A stretch of 5,323 bases of DNA, taken from positions 1 through 5,323 of the forward strand of contig JBNJEB010000108.1 in the NCBI GenBank assembly GCA_051745425.1. The letters run 5' to 3'. This stretch comes from Halonatronomonas sp051745425 (GTDB lineage: Bacteria > Bacillota > Halanaerobiia > Halanaerobiales > Halarsenatibacteraceae). Shown one piece after another: positions 1 through 5,323 of this stretch. The position numbers and the translations under genes were made by a program. Every line of letters starts with the position of its first letter. Position 1 is the first letter of the stretch. The notes under the pieces were generated by a model that worked only from the letters and a program-made list of their open reading frames with translations, was not told the origin of the DNA and searched no databases.

Positions 1-917
1 TATCTTATCTGAATCAAAATATCATCTAATTCATTATCTATTTCAGGTATAGATAGCCAGTTCGGATTATTAATAATTAACCCACGAGATTCTAAATGAT
101 CCCTTGGACCAACTATTAAAGCATTCTTCTCTGAATCAATATCAATAACATAAACAGGATGATTCATAGAAATACCTAAACCTCTTCTTTGACCAATTGT
201 ATATTTATGAAGGCCTTCGTGCTCCCCTATTTTTTCTCCATCATAATAATATATCGGTCCTGACATACTTAAATCTGGATAATTACTATCCAGAAATCTT
301 TGATAATTATCATCAGGAATAAAACAAATCTCCTGGCTATCAGGCTTATTAAATACTCTTAAACCTATCTCTTTTGCAATTTTCCTGACTTTATCTTTCT
401 TATAATTACCTAAAGGAAATAATGTTTTTGCAAGTTGTTCCTGCTTGAAACCATATAACATATAAGTCTGATCTTTATCTAAATCCAGAGGCCTTCTTAA
501 GATAAAACGGTCACCTTTCTTTTCCTTTATAGCATAATGTCCTGTAGCGATATAATCACAGTTTAATTGCAAAGCTTTATTTAATAATGCCTTGAATTTT
601 ATCTTCTTATTACATACTATACAGGGATTAGGTGTTCTTCCTTTACTATACTCATCAACAAAATTATCGATTACTTCATTTTGAAAAACTTCTTTGAAAT
701 TAAGAGTATAATGAGGGATATCAAGTCTGGCTGCCACTCTTTTTGCATCTTCTATGGAAGATAATGAACAACAACCGCCTTCTTCTTCAGATCTCTGTTC
801 ATAATCTGGAAAAACTTCCATTGTTGCTCCGACAACATCATAGCCTTCTTCTTTTAAAAGCGCAGCAGCAACAGAACTATCAACCCCTCCACTCATAGCC
901 ATTAAAACTCTATCCAT
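1..917 (-). CDS. mnmA: tRNA-specific 2-thiouridylase MnmA (3' end missing)
   Basis: MnmA activates U34 of Lys, Glu and Gln tRNAs by adenylation and replaces the C2 oxygen with sulfur, giving the 2-thio part of (c)mnm5s2U34. It acts in the cytoplasm with sulfur from a cysteine desulfurase. The window holds 305 residues; family members are about 355-370, so roughly the last 50-60 residues (C-terminal beta-barrel) lie beyond the left edge. Visible motifs: PP-loop SGGVDSS at residues 9-15, GCCS at 48-51, NPCIVCN at 97-103, TGHYA at 125-129, DKDQTYML at 147-154, DSQEICFI at 193-200 and the central-domain motif YTIGQRRGLG at 239-248. Cys102 and Cys198 match the catalytic pair Cys102/Cys199 of E. 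coli MnmA. Cys99 occupies the position that is Asp99 in E. coli, making a CxxC. The ATG shares one base with the iscU stop (TAATG), which implies translational coupling. The identification is secure. Confidence 0.96.
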   Translation of the reverse strand, partial: MDRVLMAMSGGVDSSVAAALLKEEGYDVVGATMEVFPDYEQRSEEEGGCCSLSSIEDAKRVAARLDIPHYTLNFKEVFQNEVIDNFVDEYSKGRTPNPCIVCNKKIKFKALLNKALQLNCDYIATGHYAIKEKKGDRFILRRPLDLDKDQTYMLYGFKQEQLAKTLFPLGNYKKDKVRKIAKEIGLRVFNKPDSQEICFIPDDNYQRFLDSNYPDLSMSGPIYYYDGEKIGEHEGLHKYTIGQRRGLGISMNHPVYVIDIDSEKNALIVGPRDHLESRGLIINNPNWLSIPEIDNELDDILIQIR

Positions 918-1300
918 TATTCTTCATCTTTTTCCTTAGAATCAGATCTATAATTTTCTATCGCATCTTTAATAGCATCTGCTGCTAGATTAGAACAATG
1001 CATTTTTGCTGGAGGTAGTCCATCAAGTGCTTCAGCAACCTGATCTTTACTAACCTGTAATGCATCATCAAGTGATTTACCTTTAACAAGCTCTGTAACC
1101 ATACTACTTGTAGCAACAGCTGCTCCACATCCAAAGGTAGAAAACTTAATATCTTTTATATGATCATCTTCTATTTTCAAATATACTTTTATAATATCAC
1201 CACAGGTTGGATTACCAACCTCTCCAATAACATCAGCATCATCCATTTTCCCTACATTTCTTGGGTTTTGGAAATGATCCATAACTTTATCTGAATACAT
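917..1300 (-). CDS. iscU: Fe-S cluster assembly scaffold IscU (NifU N-terminal-like)
   Basis: IscU is the scaffold on which IscS-derived sulfur and iron are assembled into an Fe-S cluster before transfer to client proteins. The 127-residue protein covers the whole single-domain family. Ligand residues are Cys33 (PTCGD, with Asp35), Cys58 (FGCGAA) and Cys102 (LPPAKMHCS, preceded by His101). The 44-residue Cys58-Cys102 spacing and the His before the last Cys identify IscU; the zinc-dependent SufU type has an insertion of about 20 residues there and lacks this His. A longer reading frame begins at GTG 1309 (MFC extension), but that codon lies one base from the AAGGAG ribosome-binding site. ATG 1300, spaced 10 bases and giving the usual MYSDKVMDHF N-terminus, is the better start. 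The last 11 residues form a charged Lys/Glu/Asp tail. It lies 31 bases after iscS and overlaps mnmA by one base. No second NifU domain is attached. Confidence 0.96.
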   Translation of the reverse strand: MYSDKVMDHFQNPRNVGKMDDADVIGEVGNPTCGDIIKVYLKIEDDHIKDIKFSTFGCGAAVATSSMVTELVKGKSLDDALQVSKDQVAEALDGLPPAKMHCSNLAADAIKDAIENYRSDSKEKDEE

Positions 1301-1310
1301 ACAAAACACA

Positions 1311-1316
1311 CTCCTT
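1311..1316 (-). promoter_or_regulatory. Shine-Dalgarno site of iscU
   Basis: AAGGAG on the minus strand, 10 bases upstream of ATG 1300. It decides the start, because the alternative GTG at 1309 would leave only one base between site and codon. Confidence 0.8.
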
Positions 1317-1331
1317 AAAATCTATAATAAT

Positions 1332-2504
1332 TTATCCATCATATAATGGAGACATATCTCTAATCTTTTGAATTACACCTGGCAATTTATCTAATAAATA
1401 ATCAACTTCTTCTTCAGTTGAATTATACCCCAGAGACAGTCTTAAAGAACCATGAGCCACCTCATGAGACATCCCAAGAGAAAGTAATACATGAGAAGGA
1501 TCCAGAGATCCTGAGGTACAGGCTGAACCACTTGAAGCAGCAATCCCTAAGAAATCTAAATTTAACAAAATAGATTCACCTTCAATATATCTAAAACAAA
1601 AATTAACATTATTAGGCAACCTTTTTTCTCCTCTAGGTCCATTAAGAATAGCTTCAGAAATATTGTTTTCTATATTATTAATAATTTTATCTCTTAATTT
1701 AATAAGCTTATTTTGTTTCTCAGGCAACCTTTTCTTTGCAAGCTCAGCTGCTTTACCAAATCCTACTATTCCTGCTAAATTTTCAGTACCACCACGACGT
1801 TTTCTTTCCTGAGCCCCACCATTCATCTGGGGAACTAATTTAACACCTTTTTTTGCATATAGTGCACCGACCCCTTTAGGGCCATTTATTTTATGAGCAG
1901 ATAATGTTAATAAATCAACACCTAAATCCTGAACATCAATCTCTAACTGCCCTGCTGCCTGTACTGCATCAGTATGAAAATAAATGTCATTTTTGCTAGC
2001 TATTTGAGCAATAGCTTTTACAGGCTGAATTGTTCCAATCTCATTATTTGCCATCATAATTGTAATTAAAACAGTATCTTCTCTAATTGCATCTTCAAGC
2101 TGTTCAATATTTATAAAACCGTCTTCATCTACCTCTAAATATGTGACATCAAAACCTAAATGCTTCTCCATAAATTCACAGGTGTGAAGTACAGCATGAT
2201 GTTCTATTGTGCTGGTAATTATATGCTTGCCTTTATCCTTTAAAGCCATCGCTACACCTTTAATGGCAAGGTTATCAGCTTCAGTACCACTACCAGTAAA
2301 AATAATTTCTCTACTATCTTCAGCATTAATTAAATCCTGAACTTTTTCTCTGGCTTCCATTATTGCCTGATTAGCTTTCTGCCCTTCTTGATAAATACTT
2401 GAAGGATTGCCAAACTCATCTGTTAAAAAAGTCTTCATCTCCTGAAAAACTTTTTCATCGATAGGAGTAGTAGCAGCATAATCAAAATAATATCTCTTAT
2501 CCAT
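1332..2504 (-). CDS. iscS: Cysteine desulfurase IscS/NifS, group I
   Basis: A PLP enzyme that converts L-cysteine to L-alanine and holds the sulfur as an active-site persulfide, which it passes to IscU for Fe-S clusters and to thiolation enzymes such as MnmA. The 390-residue protein is full length for the family. Visible features: YFDYAATTP at residues 6-14, GSGTEADN at 71-78, EHHAV at 101-105 with His102 at the PLP-stacking position, MMANNEIGT at 150-158, HTDAVQAAG at 177-185, the PLP Schiff-base lysine Lys205 in SAHKINGPKG, RRGGTEN at 236-242, and catalytic Cys329 in SSGSACTSGS. The long SGSACTS loop marks group I (IscS/NifS) as opposed to SufS. A longer frame starts at GTG 2513, but that GTG is inside the GAGGTG ribosome-binding site, so ATG 2504 is preferred. 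The gene lies 24 bases after iscR and 31 before iscU. Its neighbours suggest general Fe-S and tRNA-thiolation duty; no nitrogenase genes are present, so the name nifS is less apt. Confidence 0.97.
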   Translation of the reverse strand: MDKRYYFDYAATTPIDEKVFQEMKTFLTDEFGNPSSIYQEGQKANQAIMEAREKVQDLINAEDSREIIFTGSGTEADNLAIKGVAMALKDKGKHIITSTIEHHAVLHTCEFMEKHLGFDVTYLEVDEDGFINIEQLEDAIREDTVLITIMMANNEIGTIQPVKAIAQIASKNDIYFHTDAVQAAGQLEIDVQDLGVDLLTLSAHKINGPKGVGALYAKKGVKLVPQMNGGAQERKRRGGTENLAGIVGFGKAAELAKKRLPEKQNKLIKLRDKIINNIENNISEAILNGPRGEKRLPNNVNFCFRYIEGESILLNLDFLGIAASSGSACTSGSLDPSHVLLSLGMSHEVAHGSLRLSLGYNSTEEEVDYLLDKLPGVIQKIRDMSPLYDG

Positions 2505-2510
2505 AAATTT

Positions 2511-2516
2511 CACCTC
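2511..2516 (-). promoter_or_regulatory. Shine-Dalgarno site of iscS
   Basis: GAGGTG on the minus strand, 6 bases before ATG 2504. The last three bases are the in-frame GTG that an automatic caller may take as the start, so the site argues for the shorter 390-residue protein. Confidence 0.8.
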
Positions 2517-2528
2517 ACCAACTACAAA

Positions 2529-2951
2529 TTAGTTTGATTTTATTTTCTTCGCTTTATTTTTAAAATCTTCTAACGTATGAGAATCTAATACTTCTTCAAT
2601 CTGGTCACTCAAAATACTCCATAAATCATGAGTTACACATTTTTCACTCTGCTCACATTCATAACCTTCCTGGACACAATCAACTGGGCTAACTGGGCCT
2701 TCAAGTACCCTAAAAACATCTCCTGCAGTTATGTTTTCAGGCTTTCGATTTAACAAATAACCTCCATGGGCACCTCTAACACTTTTCACTAAACCAGATT
2801 TTCTTAAGTTAGCAAATAATTGTTCTAAATATTGTTCTGAAATATTTTCTCTTTCTGCAATTACTCTTAAAGGGATAGCTTCACCCTCCTCATTAATTGC
2901 TAAATCAATCATAGCTCTTAGGCCATATCTTCCCCTGGTTGAAATTTTCAT
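2529..2951 (-). CDS. iscR: Rrf2-family Fe-S-sensing regulator IscR
   Basis: IscR is a dimeric winged-helix repressor whose [2Fe-2S] occupancy reports the cell's Fe-S supply; in E. coli the cluster-bound form represses the isc operon at type 1 sites. This 140-residue protein begins MKISTRGRYGLRAM, typical of Rrf2 proteins. The helix-turn-helix lies at about 28-50 and the wing at about 54-68 (KSVRGAHGGYLL). Cys92, Cys99, Cys105 and His108 match the E. coli cluster ligands Cys92, Cys98, Cys104 and His107. Glu43, implicated in E. coli in telling type 1 from type 2 sites, is kept in YLEQLF. The ligand set separates it from cluster-free relatives such as CymR. ATG 2951 has a GGGGTGG ribosome-binding site (2959-2965) at 7-base spacing. 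It is the first gene after the promoter at 2991-3019, with an IscR-like operator in its leader, so autoregulation is likely. iscS, iscU and mnmA follow within 31 bases or less. Confidence 0.95.
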   Translation of the reverse strand: MKISTRGRYGLRAMIDLAINEEGEAIPLRVIAERENISEQYLEQLFANLRKSGLVKSVRGAHGGYLLNRKPENITAGDVFRVLEGPVSPVDCVQEGYECEQSEKCVTHDLWSILSDQIEEVLDSHTLEDFKNKAKKIKSN

Positions 2952-2965
2952 TTTAATACCACCCC

Positions 2966-2990
2966 ATACTTGAGTTTTGTCCTCGGATTT
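2966..2990 (-). promoter_or_regulatory. Putative IscR operator (type 1-like palindrome)
   Basis: A 25-base imperfect palindrome read on the minus strand, with 9-base half-sites AAATCCGAG and CTCAAGTAT around a 7-base centre (GACAAAA). I aligned it by eye to the E. coli type 1 IscR consensus (outer half-sites ATASYYGAC and its complement, same 25-base length), and 18 of 25 positions agree, mostly in the outer arms. It directly abuts the -10 box and covers the expected transcription start at about 2984, so a bound repressor would block initiation. Its other end touches the iscR ribosome-binding site. The position and the regulator encoded next to it support the call; binding itself is inferred. 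Confidence 0.72.
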
Positions 2991-3019
2991 ATTCTACCAT
3001 AGAAAAAAATCACTGTCAA
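2991..3019 (-). promoter_or_regulatory. Sigma-A-type promoter of iscR-iscS-iscU-mnmA
   Basis: On the minus strand there is a perfect -35 box TTGACA (3014-3019), a 17-base spacer with a T-tract, and a -10 box TAGAAT (2991-2996) preceded by an extended -10 TG. The predicted start near 2984 would give a leader of about 33 bases before iscR. The near-consensus strength fits a promoter held down by a repressor, here presumably IscR at the adjoining operator. Confidence 0.88.
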
Positions 3020-3035
3020 CTATTTTTATTCATTC

Positions 3036-3683
3036 TTATAAATAAAAAGAATCTTCAATAATTACTTTTACCTTATCAGAAGTAATCTCTTTAATTTCTT
3101 TAATTAGTTTATTAACAATATTATGTTTTATTATTGCATTAATAACAAATTTTCCTTCCTTATAACCCTGACCTTTTATCTCTGCCTTAAATCTTTCTAA
3201 TTGCCCCAACACATTTCCTATGTTATCATATGGACCTATAAATTTTAATTTTTTATATAAAGAAAGTTTTTTTATTCCAGCTGCCTCTATGGCTAATTTT
3301 GCAGTCTCTCCATAAGCTCTTATTAAACCACCGATCCCTAATTTTGTTCCCCCAAAATATCTTGTAACAACTACAACTGTATTCAATAAATCTTCAGTTG
3401 AAATCTGTTGTAAAACTGGTTTACCTGAAGAACCTGCAGGTTCACCATCATCATCAGCATATTCAATTAAATTATTACAATTATAAATTCTATAAGCATT
3501 TACATTATGATTTGCATCTGAATGTTTTTCTTTGATTTCATTTATAAATTCTTCAGCCAGACCAATACTGTCACAATTATTAGCAATACCATAAAATTTA
3601 CTATCTTTAACTTTATTAAATATTTCATGCGAAGAATTAACAGTTTTATATTCCTCACTTTTATTCAGATAAATCACCACCAT
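3036..3683 (-). CDS. yigZ: YigZ/IMPACT-family protein (UPF0029 + DUF1949)
   Basis: A conserved cytoplasmic protein of the YigZ (B. subtilis YvyE) family. The N-terminal domain is related to eukaryotic IMPACT; the biochemical role in bacteria is not settled. From ATG 3683 it is 215 residues, close to the usual 200-215. The N-terminal domain (about 10-135) shows YKTV at 12-15, SKFYGIA at 28-34, HNVNAYRIY at 59-67, DDGEPAGSSGKP at 78-89 and the signature VVVVTRYFGGTKLGIGGLIRAYG at 103-125. The C-terminal DUF1949-type ferredoxin-like domain covers about 140-210. The GSSG in the DDGEP motif replaces the commoner GTAG. The start is uncertain: TTG 3689 gives two more residues, and GTG codons at 3680 and 3677 give slightly fewer. 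No strong ribosome-binding site precedes any of them, and all overlap the end of rarA, so coupling to rarA translation is likely. The stop at 3036 lies about 17 bases upstream of the iscR -35 box. Confidence 0.92.
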   Translation of the reverse strand: MVVIYLNKSEEYKTVNSSHEIFNKVKDSKFYGIANNCDSIGLAEEFINEIKEKHSDANHNVNAYRIYNCNNLIEYADDDGEPAGSSGKPVLQQISTEDLLNTVVVVTRYFGGTKLGIGGLIRAYGETAKLAIEAAGIKKLSLYKKLKFIGPYDNIGNVLGQLERFKAEIKGQGYKEGKFVINAIIKHNIVNKLIKEIKEITSDKVKVIIEDSFYL

Positions 3684-5001
3684 TTGCAAATTTTTTTAAG
3701 TTATCTAAAAAAACTTTAACCTTTTTCTCTCGCCCCTGGCCATCAGGAGAATAAAACTCTGCTTCTAGATATTTCTCTGGTAAATAGGTTTGCTCAATGT
3801 AATTATTCTTATAATTGTGCGGATATTTATATTCTTCACCATGGCCAAAATCTTTAGAGCCAGAATAGTGATTATCACGAAGATGACAGGGAACTTCACT
3901 ATATTCATTATTTTTAACAAATTCTAAAGCTTTATCTATACTTTTAATAACTGAATTACTTTTTGGTGCAGAAGCTAAATGGATAGTAGCCTGAGCAAGT
4001 GGAATTCTAGCTTCTGGCATTCCTATGTATTCTAATGCCCTAACTGCACTTACAGCAACTTTTAAAGCTTCTGGATCTGCCATACCAATATCTTCTGAAG
4101 CATGTACAATTAATCTTCTACCTATAAACATTGGATCTTCACCGGCTTCTAGCATTAATGCCAGCCAATAGATAGCAGCATCTGGGTCAGAGCCCCTAAT
4201 ACTCTTAATAAAAGCAGATATTACATCATAATGTCTATCTCCACCTTTATCATATTTAACTATTTTTTCCTGTAAACTTTCAGCAATAATTTCTTTATCT
4301 AAAGCTATTACTCCTTCACTATCTGTTGGAGTAGAAAAAACAGCGATTTCCAGACCATTTAATGCAATCCTGGCATCTCCATTGGCTTTTGCAGCTAAAA
4401 AATCAATGGTTTCTTCATCAATCTTTAAATTATAATCACCTAACCCATTCTCATGGTCCTTTAACGCTTGTTTAATAATTTTTTTTATATCTTCTTTTTT
4501 CAAAGGTTCTAACTTAAAAACTCTACTTCTTGATAATAAAGGAGAATTAACTTCAAAATAAGGGTTCTCAGTTGTAGCACCAATCATTATAATTGTCCCA
4601 TCTTCAACTGATGGTAATAAAGCATCCTGTTGAGATTTATTGAATCTATGAATTTCATCAATAAATAGAATCGTTCTCTGATTATATAATTTTATATTAT
4701 TTTCACCTTTTTTAATCACTTCTCTTATCTCTTTAACTCCTGAAGTAACTGCATTTATTTTTACAAAATCAGAATCAGTATTATCAGCAATTATCTTTGC
4801 CAGACTTGTCTTACCAGTCCCAGGTGGCCCATATAATATTAATGACTGCAACCTATCAGATTCAATCATTCTTCTCAATAATTTATCTTCGCCAATAATA
4901 TTTTCCTGGCCAAAGATTTCTGAAAAACTTTTAGGACGCATCCTATATGCTAAAGGCTTATTTTTATTATTGTTGCTCTGTTCATTTGAAAATAAATCCA
5001 T
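3661..5001 (-). CDS. rarA: Replication-associated recombination ATPase RarA (MgsA)
   Basis: RarA is an AAA+ ATPase of the clamp-loader clade, related to eukaryotic WRNIP1/Mgs1, that acts at stalled replication forks and interacts with SSB in studied bacteria. The 446-residue protein is full length. Visible motifs: an N-terminal PLAYRMRPKSFSEIFGQ at 16-32, Walker A GPPGTGKT at 58-65, Walker B ILFIDEIH at 111-118, sensor 1 GATTENP at 141-147, the SRSR arginine-finger region at 157-160, and sensor 2 GDAR at 208-211. The family C-terminal tetramerisation region contains SIRGSDPDAAIYW at 267-279, AGEDP at 286-290 and ASEDIGMADP at 301-310. ATG 5001 follows an AGGGGA ribosome-binding site (5009-5014) at 7 bases, which sits inside the last codons of the upstream folate gene. 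One base separates the two genes, and the 3' end overlaps yigZ by about 23 bases. In clostridial-type genomes rarA is often found next to iscR, as here; that seems positional and no functional link is evident. Confidence 0.97.
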   Translation of the reverse strand: MDLFSNEQSNNNKNKPLAYRMRPKSFSEIFGQENIIGEDKLLRRMIESDRLQSLILYGPPGTGKTSLAKIIADNTDSDFVKINAVTSGVKEIREVIKKGENNIKLYNQRTILFIDEIHRFNKSQQDALLPSVEDGTIIMIGATTENPYFEVNSPLLSRSRVFKLEPLKKEDIKKIIKQALKDHENGLGDYNLKIDEETIDFLAAKANGDARIALNGLEIAVFSTPTDSEGVIALDKEIIAESLQEKIVKYDKGGDRHYDVISAFIKSIRGSDPDAAIYWLALMLEAGEDPMFIGRRLIVHASEDIGMADPEALKVAVSAVRALEYIGMPEARIPLAQATIHLASAPKSNSVIKSIDKALEFVKNNEYSEVPCHLRDNHYSGSKDFGHGEEYKYPHNYKNNYIEQTYLPEKYLEAEFYSPDGQGREKKVKVFLDNLKKFANGGDLSE

Positions 5002-5002
5002 C

Positions 5003-5323
5003 TTAATTTCCCCTAAATTGTTTGCAATTAATTATTTTTTCTTCAGTTATAATATAATCAACTGGCAGATCATATTGATTGGTTGGGATTTTATCAATTA
5101 TAAATTCTTTATAAACAAAACTTATTTTAAGAGGATCTGAATTTTTGGTTTTAGCTCTAGCCAAAAATCTATCATAGAAACCTCCACCGTAGCCAATTCT
5201 AAAACCTTTATGAGAAAAAACAAGCCCAGGGACAATTATTAAATCTAAAAAATAAGGTTCAAGCTTAAAATTTGAATTAATAGGCTCTAAAATTCCGTAA
5301 TTTCCTTCAGTTAAGTCATCAAA
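5003..5323 (-). CDS. 5-formyltetrahydrofolate cyclo-ligase (5' end missing)
   Basis: The last 106 residues of a 5-formyltetrahydrofolate cyclo-ligase (MTHFS; E. coli YgfA/Fau, B. subtilis YqgN). The enzyme uses ATP to convert 5-formyl-THF to 5,10-methenyl-THF, returning a storage or inhibitory folate to the one-carbon pool. The frame is open from the right edge to a TAA at 5003-5005. It carries the family signature: LDLIIVPGLVF at fragment residues 26-36, the nucleotide/Mg-binding motif GYGGGFYDRFL at 44-54, and the C-terminal LPVDYIITE at 86-94. Family members are about 180-200 residues, so roughly 80-90 N-terminal residues are outside the window. The stop is one base before the rarA ATG and the rarA ribosome-binding site lies within its last codons, so the two are cotranscribed and probably coupled. 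Nothing looks broken in the visible part. Confidence 0.94.
   Translation of the reverse strand, partial: FDDLTEGNYGILEPINSNFKLEPYFLDLIIVPGLVFSHKGFRIGYGGGFYDRFLARAKTKNSDPLKISFVYKEFIIDKIPTNQYDLPVDYIITEEKIINCKQFRGN

Noticed and set aside
1298..1309. Longer iscU beginning at GTG 1309 (adds MFC)
   Set aside because: The codon is one base from the AAGGAG site, too close for initiation, whereas ATG 1300 has proper spacing and matches the family N-terminus.
917..2504. Nitrogen-fixation nifS/nifU function
   Set aside because: The scaffold is a single IscU-type domain without the extra NifU domains, there are no nif genes in the window, and the partners iscR and mnmA point to general Fe-S supply and tRNA thiolation.
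2502..2513. Longer iscS beginning at GTG 2513 (adds MKF)
   Set aside because: The GTG is part of the GAGGTG ribosome-binding site for ATG 2504, so it cannot serve as a start with that site.
3032..3052. Inverted repeat attctt / aagaat around a 9-base loop at the yigZ stop codon, as a terminator
   Set aside because: The six-pair stem has only one G-C pair, and neither strand has a T-run after the second arm. In such AT-rich sequence it is likely chance.
3522..3719. 65-residue plus-strand open frame rich in Phe and Ile
   Set aside because: It is antisense to the conserved yigZ N-terminal region and the rarA 3' end. Its composition is what the complement of AT-rich Lys/Glu/Asn coding sequence gives, and I see no ribosome-binding site or family motif.
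1..5323. A previously undescribed system, mobile element, CRISPR array or RNA gene
   Set aside because: All sequence is accounted for by conserved housekeeping genes with short gaps. There are no tandem or terminal repeats, no tRNA-like or riboswitch-like leader, and no unknown open frame of note.

Overview
The window is AT-rich and densely coded, with every gene on the minus strand. Strong Shine-Dalgarno sequences, a sigma-A-type promoter, Lys/Glu/Ile/Asn-rich proteins and the gene order rarA / iscR-iscS-iscU-mnmA point to a low-GC anaerobic Bacillota (Clostridia or Halanaerobiales type). That assignment is inferred from style and gene order; nothing in the window identifies a genus.

In transcription order (right to left) there are two blocks. 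The upstream block is a 5-formyltetrahydrofolate cyclo-ligase (start outside the window), rarA (AAA+ replication/recombination ATPase) and a YigZ/IMPACT-family gene. These three are tightly packed: one base separates the first pair and about 23 bp overlap in the second. The downstream block begins with a clear promoter and an IscR-like operator at about 2966-3019. It continues through iscR (Rrf2 regulator with Fe-S ligands), iscS (group I cysteine desulfurase), iscU (Fe-S scaffold) and mnmA (tRNA 2-thiouridylase, cut by the left edge).

The downstream block is one sulfur-trafficking unit. IscS takes sulfur from cysteine as a persulfide. IscU uses it to build Fe-S clusters. IscR can sense cluster supply and repress its own promoter. 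MnmA uses the same sulfur to thiolate U34 of tRNAs, and its CxxC-plus-Cys arrangement suggests it may itself carry a cluster.

Starts were placed from Shine-Dalgarno spacing for iscU (1300) and iscS (2504); the longer GTG-started versions touch or lie inside the ribosome-binding site. No RNA genes, mobile elements, CRISPR arrays or notable repeats were seen, and no gene-free stretch exceeds about 85 bp. The region is mostly ordinary housekeeping; the most interesting parts are the iscR operator and the cysteine pattern of MnmA. I see no sign of an undescribed system.
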